From the IMG/VR virus record IMGVR_UViG_3300022868_000101, positions 1 through 23,045 of that record: a stretch of 23,045 nt of DNA. One strand, given 5' to 3'. Positions 6,133-13,179 of the stretch are shown here, one piece after another. The notes below the pieces were generated by a model. That model made no database searches, had not been told where the DNA came from, and saw nothing but the letters and a program-made list of their open reading frames with translations. Every line of letters begins with the position of its first letter. Position 1 is the first letter of the stretch. A program made the translations under genes and the position numbers. The DNA comes from a virus.

Positions 6133-6579
6133 TCACGCTATTTCCACGATCGCGCTATTCGGGTTCACCAGCATCAAAGTAGCAGACAAAGCGATGCCAA
6201 CTATAACAACAGCTTCGGAACTTGCCGAGGGAGCGGTCTCAGTGAGTGTCGCACCTATAGTTCCTGTCAAACTCAAATAAATAGGAACACCAGGTGCTGA
6301 CCAGTTCCAACTATCATCACGAGCAATTCCCATTAGTAAATATTGACCCTTCGCATCAGCCGAAACGCTACTAGAAATACAAACTGCCATAACTCGACTT
6401 GTTGCTATCGCAGAAGCGTCAGCAAGATAAGCTTCGCTTGACGCACCTAAGATCACTGCATCACCGAACGTATGAGCTTCATTTGCTGTGAGAATCACTT
6501 TAACACCATCAGCCGTAAGATCGGTAGATAGAGATGTATTAAGGTATGAGCTATTATTTATTGAGCTTACTATAGCCAT
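6133..6579 (-). CDS. Small tail-appendage beta-domain protein
   Basis: A 148-residue protein rich in A, S, T and V. The central part (GDAVILGASSEAYLADA, then DAKGQYLLMGIARDDSWNW, then GVPIYLSLTG, then TAPSASSEAVVIVGIALSA) matches a domain that recurs in phage appendage proteins, where it forms a small beta-barrel, either alone or fused to fibres. AAGGAAATA upstream supports the start. It sits between a fibre gene and the HNH gene. It is probably a structural decoration or linker of the fibre, although no catalytic or binding residue can be named. Confidence 0.6.
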   Translation of the reverse strand: MAIVSSINNSSYLNTSLSTDLTADGVKVILTANEAHTFGDAVILGASSEAYLADASAIATSRVMAVCISSSVSADAKGQYLLMGIARDDSWNWSAPGVPIYLSLTGTIGATLTETAPSASSEAVVIVGIALSATLMLVNPNSAIVEIA

Positions 6580-6607
6580 TGTATTTCCTTCTTTTAATGT
6601 CTAAATA

Positions 6608-6632
6608 TGCGCCCATCATAACGACCGGCGCA
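6608..6632. other. Hairpin in the 82-base gap between fibre genes
   Basis: TGCGCC (6608-6613) and GGCGCA (6627-6632) form a perfect six-base-pair stem with a 13-base loop. It lies downstream of the 386-residue fibre gene on the minus strand. No U-tract follows, so it may slow polymerase, protect the 3' end, or do nothing. Confidence 0.3.
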
Positions 6633-6661
6633 ATATAATTCAATATTACATAAGTTATTGA

Positions 6662-7822
6662 TTAAACAGCAGTTAAGTTTCCGACCATCTGTATTGCTGT
6701 CCATTCTGTGTCTGCAACTGTACACACAAGATAAACGATGTCATACTGTTCAGTCGCTGCTAGACTACCACCAACGCCATTTGTTGTTGTTGTTGTTCCT
6801 GCATGTATTTCCTCAGAAGCGTTCTGTGCGATCTTCCAGAGGCCTGCACCTTTTCCGATAATACCTACGGTGCTACCTACAGCAGCAGTATCAGGTAATG
6901 TCACAGTAACCAGTGCTACGTTATCGCATGTATATACAGTGTCTACAACAGCTTGTTTTGTTGTATCAGTAACAGCTTCAAAACCCATACCAGACGCCGT
7001 TGCAGCAATAGTTATAGTACCATTACCGTTCGTGATTCCGATACCTGCGCCTGCTGTAAGCGTAGCTTTAGCAAGAGTATTTCCAGTCGTATTACCGATC
7101 AAGATTTGTCCGTCGGTGTACGTCGTTTGCCCAGTACCAGCATTTGCAACAGGAAGAGTTCCAGTCACGCCGTTTGCAACGTTTATTTGCGCCCACGCTG
7201 CATTGTTGTCAGCTCCGGTGTTTGAAAGATAACGAGTTGCGTCTGTGTTTTTAGCAAGAGCTGAAATTACATTAGCAGCAGAACTAAGAAGGATATCGCC
7301 CTGAGAAGTAGTAGCAGGATATGTCGCAGTAGTAAACACTGGAGCGTCACCTGTTACACCTGTGAGAAGAGTTCCTGTTGCTCCTTCTGCTGTAGCCGCA
7401 AGATTGAAGCCTGCTCCACCGCCAGCGATCATTACACCGTGATCCGTCTGTACACCGAGGCGGGTATCTAAGGCTTTAGGATGAACAGCGAGAGCCTCTG
7501 ATGTCGCTGTCGTTGTTTGAGCCGCAGTCGCGTATTGAACGACACCTGTAACAGCTTCTGTACCTGCACGAGCTTGTGCTGTGAGAGTGTTTGCTCCTAA
7601 TGTCCACGCTATCGTGCTATCAGTAGAGCCTGGAGTTCCGAATACTGGATCATTATCAGTCTTTCCTATCGGAATTTGTCCGTCGGTCGCTATTGCCATA
7701 ATGTTCAACGGATTTGTGCCATCGCCTAAAGTGAGGCAATGTGCCGTTACTGTATCTAGTCCTGTGCCACCCTTTCCAGCTTCAACGGGAATCTGGGTGC
7801 CTATCGCGTTTATAGTTGTCAT
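6662..7822 (-). CDS. Tail-fibre-like protein with shared C-terminal domain
   Basis: A 386-residue fibre protein of low complexity, rich in G, A, T and N. The N-terminus carries the VEAGKGGTGLDTVTAHCLTL motif, and the same kind of motif recurs later (VANAGTGQTTYTDGQILIGN, ending TAGAGIGITNGNGTI); both are typical of phage fibres and pyocin-like appendages. The final 90 residues or so (from CDNVALVTVTLPD to the end) closely resemble the C-terminus of the next upstream fibre protein, with aligned IIGKGAGLWKIAQNASEEIH and NTEW/DTEW-like ends. That domain is probably a trimerisation or receptor-facing tip. The gene is in the late operon with a 15-base gap from its neighbour. Confidence 0.7.
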   Translation of the reverse strand: MTTINAIGTQIPVEAGKGGTGLDTVTAHCLTLGDGTNPLNIMAIATDGQIPIGKTDNDPVFGTPGSTDSTIAWTLGANTLTAQARAGTEAVTGVVQYATAAQTTTATSEALAVHPKALDTRLGVQTDHGVMIAGGGAGFNLAATAEGATGTLLTGVTGDAPVFTTATYPATTSQGDILLSSAANVISALAKNTDATRYLSNTGADNNAAWAQINVANGVTGTLPVANAGTGQTTYTDGQILIGNTTGNTLAKATLTAGAGIGITNGNGTITIAATASGMGFEAVTDTTKQAVVDTVYTCDNVALVTVTLPDTAAVGSTVGIIGKGAGLWKIAQNASEEIHAGTTTTTNGVGGSLAATEQYDIVYLVCTVADTEWTAIQMVGNLTAV

Positions 7823-7837
7823 AATTTGACTCCTTAG

Positions 7838-9760
7838 TTAAATAATTGTTATGTTACCTGTAATACTTACTTCTTTCCATTCTGTATTTGCAACAAAACA
7901 GATAAGAGATATACAGTCATCAGTCTGTGTGCTTTCTAATTTTCCTGCAATACCTGTTGTCGTCGCATAACCATTTGAATGTATGATATTACCTGCGTTC
8001 TGAGCGACTTCCCAACCAGCCGCGCCAACACCTGCGATTGCGACTATATCTCCGACTGCCGACACGGCAGGAAGCGTAACAACGACTCTGGTCGCCGCAT
8101 GATTACAGAAATAACCATTGCCGACTACTCCTGAAGTAGCTCCTGTTATAGTAGACCATGCCATAGCACCGCCGTATTCCGGTGCTAAATTAGTACCTAG
8201 AGTTAAAGCTCCCGATATCGACCAATTGCCATCGGACGGAGAATTGACTTGAATAAACGTTCCAGAAATAGTATTGCCGTCAGCAGCGACTATATCATCA
8301 AGCTGAGAAATTAGTGTCGAGCCAGTTCCGACATTAAAGCCATAACTTGAGCCGCCGATATCTGTAACGTGGATATGGTTGAAAAAGGAACATGTTGTCG
8401 AGGCTGTATCACCAGTAAAAATTCCATAGCCAGCATTTGTAGCACCAATATTAACATGAATATTGTTTCTGCGGTGTTCGTGATCTGTTCCTGTTCCGCC
8501 TAGGTGTGCAAGTCCAGCAACAACTAAAGCATCTGCATCATTAACAGTAATGTCATTTTCATAAAATTTGAAAACGCCTGTCGATGACGTATCTATACCA
8601 GTTCCCGTAACAAGAGCTGTACCGCTGTTGTTGATAGTAGCGTCCTTTACTAGCCCAAGTTCTATTACACCACCATCTTCTACTTTAAAAGCTCCCTTGT
8701 TAGCAGTTCCGCCACAAGCACCAGTATGAGCATAAGACACCTTCCCTAGAATAACCTTCAGCGTGCCAGCAGTGCCAGCACCAGGGTCAGTTATAGCGCC
8801 GACAGCAGGTTGAGCAACAGCAACGATATTGGCAGAAGATGTCATTTTTAGATGACACTCTTTAAAAGCACATAAACCTGATGTTCCTTGCACTGTATTT
8901 ATCGCCGACGTTGCAGCAGTACACTGTATTGTGAAACCCTTATATTGCAATCCAGTATAGATTCCGAAGTCAACGACGTTGGCATCGGCTTGAGTAATAA
9001 TTACAGAATTTGGCTTGCCTACAGCGATAAGGCTCATATTACTGCAGTCGTTCGTTACTGTCTCTGTATATGTCCCGGGGTGAACAAGTATTGTGCCTCC
9101 CGTTGTACAAGCCGTAACAGCAGCTTGTATCGTCAGCTTTGCACTACTATATGTTAGACCATCGGCGGCGTCATTCCCCCATTTTCCGACGAAGCATACT
9201 CCGCTACCAGGGCGTTGCGAAACAGCACCTGACGAAACATTAAAGTCATACTGATCGAAAGACGCTACGCCCTTCGTTGTCGTCGTGGCATCAGGGATAG
9301 CCGCTGTAATATTATTCCAGCTCGACGAGAAAATATACAAAGTAGTCTCATCAAGAACATAACAGAAACCTCCAGACGAAGGCGTCGTTGATATCCACGT
9401 TGCACCGTCATACTGAACAACATCATCACCGATAGCGCCATCCCAATCTGCGTGAACTGGAGTTGATCTGTCAAGAATATATCTTGCTCCAACAATTTCA
9501 CTAGGAGGGGAAAGTGTTGCATCAGCTATCGAAAGAACATCATCATAAAAGTCAGTTGTCGATGATGATAGTTTTTCCCATTGAGCTGCATTTGCTGTAT
9601 TATTGCGAAGGATATAAAAATCTTCCGTAGCTTTATTTCTTCCAAGCGTTCCTACCGTATAGCCAAAATCTGTGATCTTAGGAACGCCCTCAAACGGGAC
9701 AACCCTCATTCCTACAGTTGTCAATTGTCTAGTGATAGCGTCGATTACTTGTGCTGTCAT
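7838..9760 (-). CDS. Large tail fibre/tailspike with beta-helix
   Basis: A 640-residue fibre. Residues 86-160 resemble DUF2793 (GARYIL, GDDVVQYDGATWISTTP, then CYVLDETTLYIFSSSWN), a linker module of phage fibres. Residues about 188-480 look like a right-handed beta-helix of the pectate-lyase type, opening with KLTIQAAVTACTTGGTILVHPGTYTETV and continuing with repeated short strands. No catalytic residues for depolymerisation can be identified. The final 85 residues or so match the C-terminal domain of the neighbouring fibre protein. In a myovirus this would be a side or tip fibre that contacts a surface sugar; enzymatic activity is only possible. Confidence 0.75.
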   Translation of the reverse strand: MTAQVIDAITRQLTTVGMRVVPFEGVPKITDFGYTVGTLGRNKATEDFYILRNNTANAAQWEKLSSSTTDFYDDVLSIADATLSPPSEIVGARYILDRSTPVHADWDGAIGDDVVQYDGATWISTTPSSGGFCYVLDETTLYIFSSSWNNITAAIPDATTTTKGVASFDQYDFNVSSGAVSQRPGSGVCFVGKWGNDAADGLTYSSAKLTIQAAVTACTTGGTILVHPGTYTETVTNDCSNMSLIAVGKPNSVIITQADANVVDFGIYTGLQYKGFTIQCTAATSAINTVQGTSGLCAFKECHLKMTSSANIVAVAQPAVGAITDPGAGTAGTLKVILGKVSYAHTGACGGTANKGAFKVEDGGVIELGLVKDATINNSGTALVTGTGIDTSSTGVFKFYENDITVNDADALVVAGLAHLGGTGTDHEHRRNNIHVNIGATNAGYGIFTGDTASTTCSFFNHIHVTDIGGSSYGFNVGTGSTLISQLDDIVAADGNTISGTFIQVNSPSDGNWSISGALTLGTNLAPEYGGAMAWSTITGATSGVVGNGYFCNHAATRVVVTLPAVSAVGDIVAIAGVGAAGWEVAQNAGNIIHSNGYATTTGIAGKLESTQTDDCISLICFVANTEWKEVSITGNITII

Positions 9761-9781
9761 ATTATTCTACTCCCAAAAATT

Positions 9782-10336
9782 TTATGTATAATCACAGTTT
9801 CCGTATGATCTTTTATATACAGTTCCCGATGTTCCTGCCGCAGCCCATCCTGACGAATCAACATCGAGATCGGTATTGACATCGACAAGAGTGAATTTTT
9901 TAACACCTGTTACTTTTATCTTATACATGATGCTTCCGTATCCATCGCCGTTGGCTTCGGTGGCATCACTACCTATAATCTCAATTCTATCCCCTGTCGA
10001 ATAATCATGGTCGGTATCTGTCTGAACTTCTGCGATCAGAGCTTTCGATATTGCTGTGATAGTAACTCCGACAGAATTGTCGATGACATGATCTCGTAAG
10101 ACAAAAGTATTCGTTCCTGTCGTCGCTTGACGAACTCGTACTATATTACCTTTTGCGTCATAGGTTATTTTTAGGAGTTTCCACCCAGCAACATCAAGTG
10201 CTATATTAGGTACAGCGGCTCCTATAAAAACGATATTCGGAGTTCCACCGTATGAGTACCAACTACTGTCATCTGACGATAAGAAAGGCATAAGTTGTTG
10301 TTGAGCATCTCTCATCTGAAAAGGGTCGTAAGTCAT
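9782..10336 (-). CDS. Tail appendage/fibre-linked structural protein
   Basis: A 184-residue protein with MTYDPFQMRDAQQQLMPF at the start, a central VAGWKLLKITYDAKGNIVRVRQA strand pair that recurs in small phage structural proteins, and a second domain (TDHDYSTGDRIEIIGSD to SSGWAAAGTSGTVYKRSY) of the kind often called ubiquitin-activating-enzyme-like in phage fibres. It probably links fibres to the baseplate. GGAG lies about nine bases before the ATG. It is now the first gene after the plus-strand HNH insertion, so its late transcription may have to read through that cassette. Confidence 0.55.
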   Translation of the reverse strand: MTYDPFQMRDAQQQLMPFLSSDDSSWYSYGGTPNIVFIGAAVPNIALDVAGWKLLKITYDAKGNIVRVRQATTGTNTFVLRDHVIDNSVGVTITAISKALIAEVQTDTDHDYSTGDRIEIIGSDATEANGDGYGSIMYKIKVTGVKKFTLVDVNTDLDVDSSGWAAAGTSGTVYKRSYGNCDYT

Positions 10337-10384
10337 TTATTTTTCTCCGTTAATCTAAAAATAATGATACTGAAATATATATTA

Positions 10385-10413
10385 TGTATGATTCATTTTT
10401 AAATGATTGTCAA
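10385..10413 (-). promoter_or_regulatory. Possible minus-strand promoter upstream of the appendage gene
   Basis: A perfect -35 hexamer TTGACA occurs on the minus strand at 10408-10413. The -10 position 17 bases further on is poor (CATACA); a better CATAAT lies 21 bases on, which is too far for a standard promoter. It could still provide weak transcription of the fibre genes below the HNH cassette. Confidence 0.25.
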
Positions 10414-10436
10414 GATATGATTAATTGTATTTATAT
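10407..10436 (+). promoter_or_regulatory. Possible upstream promoter of the plus-strand HNH gene
   Basis: TTGTCA at 10407-10412 and TTATAT at 10431-10436 are 18 bases apart and face the HNH gene. A perfect palindrome, GATACC-TAT-GGTATC (10437-10451), follows at once, where a repressor could block it. It overlaps the candidate opposite-strand -35 element. Confidence 0.3.
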
Positions 10437-10451
10437 GATACCTATGGTATC
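10437..10451. promoter_or_regulatory. Palindrome GATACC-TAT-GGTATC
   Basis: Six-base arms are perfectly symmetric around TAT, placed between two promoter-like sequences upstream of the HNH gene. It may be an operator or a short hairpin in a transcript from the upstream promoter. Confidence 0.35.
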
Positions 10452-10483
10452 CCCGGATTTCTATTTATTTTTATTCTAAATTG

Positions 10484-10492
10484 TGGTATATA
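10484..10492 (+). promoter_or_regulatory. Extended -10 promoter for the plus-strand HNH leader
   Basis: TGGTATATA (TGnTATATA) is an extended -10 element. It predicts a transcript starting at about 10499-10500, exactly where the structured leader begins. The -35 region is weak (TTTATT), which extended -10 promoters tolerate. Confidence 0.45.
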
Positions 10493-10499
10493 TAAAAGC

Positions 10500-10629
10500 A
10501 AGAGATAGGGGTCGTACGTCCGAAAAGTGCCTTTCTCTGATATTTGTGCTGTTGGTTAGGGTAGCTCCCGAGTCTCGTCAGTGAGTAGATGAGAGCCTGC
10601 AGCATTCTTTTAATCTCTAACTCAAGAGG
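10500..10629 (+). ncRNA. Structured 5' leader of the HNH gene, possible RNA switch
   Basis: The leader can fold as follows. Hairpin 1 pairs AGAGA at 10501-10505 with TCTCT at 10534-10538, continuing after one U-U mismatch with AGG/CCT. A three-way junction is closed by GTGCTG/CAGCAT (10546-10551 with 10600-10605); it encloses GGG/CCC (10559-10561, 10567-10569) and a seven-pair hairpin, TCTCGTC/GATGAGA (10573-10579, 10588-10594). At the 3' end, TCTCT (10614-10618) can pair with AGAGG (10625-10629), the Shine-Dalgarno. The same ATCTCT (10613-10618) can instead pair with AGAGAT (10501-10506), which would free the ribosome site. I recognise no known family. The fold was drawn by eye from base pairing only. 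Confidence 0.45.
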
Positions 10630-10637
10630 TCTATAGT

Positions 10638-11336
10638 ATGAAAGTCAAATGTGATTTCTGCTCTAAAGAATTTGATATTTTTCCATATGCTCTGAAAAGG
10701 ACTAAACTCCATTTCTGCTCTAGAGAATGTTACTCGGAATTCAGACCAAAACCAGCTCTTGTAAAGTGTCTTTTCTGCAAAAAAGAGTTTAAAAAGAATC
10801 TCAGTCAAATCGAAATATATAAAAATCATTTCTGCTCTAAAGAATGTCATATCAAGCATTATCATCTACCTAATATCATAGAAGAACGGTTTTTTAAGTA
10901 CATTGAAAAACAAGAGAACGGATGCTGGATATGGACGGGGCATGTAAAACGAGATGGATATGGAGCAAGCAGACACATTGGTAAATACGTACTATCTCAT
11001 CGCTTATCATGGATAATTCACAACGGAGAAATTCCAAAAGGAATGTTTATTCTACATAAATGTGACGTTAGGTCATGTGTCAATCCCGAACATTTATTTT
11101 TAGGAACTCATCAGGATAATATGGACGACATGATAAATAAAAAAAGAGACAGACATCTAAAAGGAGAAGATAGTGCCTTGTCTAAACTTACTGACGAAAA
11201 TGTAAGAGAAATAAGATCTCTATACAAATCCGGAAAATTCACACAAGAAGAGTTAGCTAATAAATTCCCTTGTAGCAGAGCCAACATATCTAGCATAATA
11301 TTGAGAAAGATATGGAGACACTTGGAGGACTGTTAA
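10638..11336 (+). CDS. HNH endonuclease, I-HmuI-like, on the opposite strand
   Basis: A 232-residue nuclease. The N-terminus has two treble-clef-like zinc units (residues 5-32 and 44-71), each of the form C-x2-C-x-K-x-F then HFCS-x-EC. Residues 82-165 form an HNH_3-type core: GCWIWTG at 95-101, a GDG-like DGYG turn, SHRLSW at 120-125, LHKCD at 139-143, C147, VNPEHL at 148-153 and GTHQDNMDDM. The C-terminal 184-229 looks like a helix-turn-helix for DNA binding (LTDENVREIRSLYKSGKFTQEELANKF). AGAGG eight bases upstream supports the start. It is the only plus-strand gene among the late genes, has its own promoter and leader, and ends in a hairpin, so it behaves as a free-standing mobile unit. Confidence 0.85.
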   Translation: MKVKCDFCSKEFDIFPYALKRTKLHFCSRECYSEFRPKPALVKCLFCKKEFKKNLSQIEIYKNHFCSKECHIKHYHLPNIIEERFFKYIEKQENGCWIWTGHVKRDGYGASRHIGKYVLSHRLSWIIHNGEIPKGMFILHKCDVRSCVNPEHLFLGTHQDNMDDMINKKRDRHLKGEDSALSKLTDENVREIRSLYKSGKFTQEELANKFPCSRANISSIILRKIWRHLEDC

Positions 11337-11343
11337 TCCTCCA
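11323..11343. terminator. Hairpin over the HNH stop codon
   Basis: TGGAGGA (11323-11329) pairs perfectly with TCCTCCA (11337-11343) around a seven-base loop that contains the HNH stop codon TAA. On the minus strand the same hairpin lies just after the end of the 238-residue fibre gene. It has no long U-tract, so it is a weak or two-way terminator, or a stability element. Confidence 0.45.
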
Positions 11344-11350
11344 CCTTAAA

Positions 11351-12067
11351 TTAAACTGTGAAGTTGTAACTATAACTTGCAACCCAGTTCCAATCTTCAG
11401 CTAAAACCCCAGTAACAAGAAGACGAATGTTGTTTCCAGAAACATCTGCATCAATCGCAGGCACTCCTGTCCCTGAATCATGGACAGAAACAATGCTCGG
11501 CACTCCCACTTCAACCGCTCCTGCGCCGACCCTACGAACGGTGTAAGTTATCGTACCTCCGACCGCCGCAGAATAGTCATCGATGATTCCATTTATTTTA
11601 GCTTCGATAGTTATACATGAATTCTCTGGTACGGCTATCGTGGAAATCGCTGTAGGTGTCGCGTCAGCCGTAGCCACTATAGTCCTCCCGCCCGATATAT
11701 CTTTCCATTTATCTGGAGAAGACGAAGGGTCATTTCCCGTATTTGGAGTCGTCTGCGATACATAAACCTTGCCATCATGGACTACCGCCGATCCAAGATA
11801 ATACTCCTGGAGAGTTCTCCATTCAACAATTCCCATCTGATGAATGTAAGCCAACACTTGAGACAACGTAAAACCTAAACCATTAAAGTCTTGCAGTGCG
11901 GGAGCATCATTTGCCGTTACAATTTCCCACCCAAGAAGAAAATCTGAATTCACATTATCGTCGATAGTATCTGATTGAGCAGTGTCTCCAAAAACAGTCC
12001 GTTCCGTTCCTGTCGCTGTCGAAGCGAAAGCCGTGAGGTTTCCGGTAAATCTTGCAATTTTAGTCAT
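11351..12067 (-). CDS. Tail-fibre paralogue with shared N-terminal domain
   Basis: A 238-residue protein. Its first 125 residues or so align along their length with the next protein's N-terminus: FTGNLTAFAS against YNGNLAAFGS, then ERTVFG, then DFNGLGF, YIHQMGIVEW, EYYLGSA and TTPNTGNDPS in the same order. The C-terminal half is different (GAGAVEVGVPSIVSVHDSG, then EDWNWVASYSYNFTV) and resembles a small beta-rich tip domain. The shared N-terminus is probably the baseplate- or fibre-attachment part. AAGAGG before the ATG overlaps the stop of the upstream gene. The minus-strand transcript continues downstream into the HNH insertion. Confidence 0.7.
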   Translation of the reverse strand: MTKIARFTGNLTAFASTATGTERTVFGDTAQSDTIDDNVNSDFLLGWEIVTANDAPALQDFNGLGFTLSQVLAYIHQMGIVEWRTLQEYYLGSAVVHDGKVYVSQTTPNTGNDPSSSPDKWKDISGGRTIVATADATPTAISTIAVPENSCITIEAKINGIIDDYSAAVGGTITYTVRRVGAGAVEVGVPSIVSVHDSGTGVPAIDADVSGNNIRLLVTGVLAEDWNWVASYSYNFTV

Positions 12068-12078
12068 CTATCAACCTC

Positions 12079-13167
12079 TTAATATTTTATACACGCAAAC
12101 AATGCGATATTTTTGACTCGTGTTTCTGCTTGTGCAGTGTTTGCGCTTGTCGTTGCGCCTTCTTTTGCTCCTGATATTGATGCACCTGAACTTAACACCC
12201 CGCTTGTAACACCATTAACACCACTCGGAGCATCTTCACCCTGAACGTGCCGTCCTCCACCGAGAACGTCTGTCGTATATCCAGCTTTGCAATAAGCATC
12301 AAGTTCCGATGATTGTGCGCCGATTCCAGAATAGTGAGAGTGTTGTTCAAGTGCGTCATCTTGATTCGATCCCATGACACGACCTATATCAACTCCTGCA
12401 CCGTCGTCCCAACCTCTGGCAAACTGTCCTCTCATGTCGGGAATGTTGAAAGTCAATGCGCCATCGCCAGCACCATATGTTATTCCTATCGCCGCAAAAA
12501 GAACAGAGTATGCCGCCCTTGATATTGCCGCTCCGTTTGCCTGTAGCCATCCGGTAGGAGCTGTAGCCATTGCGAAAAATTGTACTGCGCCTGCGGGAAT
12601 ACCCGCCTCGACAACAAGTTCGTCGATTGCAGTTTTTACATTCGTTGCCGCCAAGCCTGATATCGCATTGTCATAAGTTATACTGCTAGAGATAGAAAGC
12701 TCGTCAAGGGCATCCTGTACATTTGTTGCCGCTAGTCCTGAAGCAATATTGTCATAGGTTATGCTAACAGCATCTTCGAGGTCTTCCATCGCAGCCATCA
12801 ATTTCCAGCTTACTGTATCTGTAGCAGGATTATTGCCTGTGTTAGGCGTAACTTTAGAAATATAAAGATTTCCTGCCGTTATCGTCGCCGACCCAAGATA
12901 ATATTCTTGTGAAGAATTCCACTCGGCAATCCCCATTTGATGCAGATATGATAAAAGAAACGTTGTTGTGTATCCAAGACCGTTGAAATCCTGCTTCGAC
13001 GGCGGCGTGCTTGCGCTCACTATTCCCCATCCCGTAAGAAAATCCGCGTTGATATTATCAGCAAGCGTGTCGGATTGTAGAACTCCTCCAAAAACAGTTC
13101 TTTCAACTCCTGCGGCATTAGAGCCAAAAGCCGCCAAGTTTCCGTTATATCTAACAATTTTAGCCAT
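12079..13167 (-). CDS. Tail-collar fibre protein
   Basis: A 362-residue fibre protein. Residues 1-125 form the attachment-like domain shared with the next gene downstream. Residues 135-184 hold two copies of a SITYDN-x-SGLAATNV-x-AIDEL repeat, a common shaft motif of phage fibres. Residues 190-250 match the phage tail-collar domain (IPAGAVQFFAMATAPTGWLQANG, then YSVLFAAIGITYGAGDG, then FNIPDMRGQFARGWDDG). The C-terminus is rich in G, S and H, with HSHYSGIG, as seen in knob domains that fold around metal. This is probably a distal or short fibre. AAAGG seven bases before the ATG supports the start. Confidence 0.8.
   Translation of the reverse strand: MAKIVRYNGNLAAFGSNAAGVERTVFGGVLQSDTLADNINADFLTGWGIVSASTPPSKQDFNGLGYTTTFLLSYLHQMGIAEWNSSQEYYLGSATITAGNLYISKVTPNTGNNPATDTVSWKLMAAMEDLEDAVSITYDNIASGLAATNVQDALDELSISSSITYDNAISGLAATNVKTAIDELVVEAGIPAGAVQFFAMATAPTGWLQANGAAISRAAYSVLFAAIGITYGAGDGALTFNIPDMRGQFARGWDDGAGVDIGRVMGSNQDDALEQHSHYSGIGAQSSELDAYCKAGYTTDVLGGGRHVQGEDAPSGVNGVTSGVLSSGASISGAKEGATTSANTAQAETRVKNIALFACIKY
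12616..12765 (-). repeat. Two-copy fibre shaft repeat
   Basis: Two adjacent units of about 27 codons encode SITYDN-x-SGLAATNV-x-x-AIDEL. They are also similar at the DNA level and may recombine to change shaft length. Confidence 0.6.
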
Positions 13168-13179
13168 TTCATTACCTTT

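Noticed and set aside
6738-7232. A 164-codon open frame on the plus strand opposite the 386-residue fibre gene
   Set aside because: It mirrors a low-complexity, G/A/T-rich fibre coding sequence, has no ribosome site or domain, and the opposite frame is a clear fibre protein.
10511-10540. CCGAAAAG and CTCTGATA, considered as parts of a hammerhead ribozyme
   Set aside because: The order and the CUGAUGA core do not match, and the required three stems are absent.
10500-11336. The leader plus HNH gene, considered as a group I intron or a HEARO/IscB-type element
   Set aside because: No interrupted gene lies on the plus strand, I could not find a group I P7 core, and the protein is an I-HmuI-like HNH enzyme without RuvC or other IscB domains. 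A homing unit with its own leader fits better, but a covariance search would be decisive.
12374-12676. A 100-codon plus-strand frame opposite the tail-collar gene
   Set aside because: An antisense shadow of a confidently identified collar domain, without start signals.
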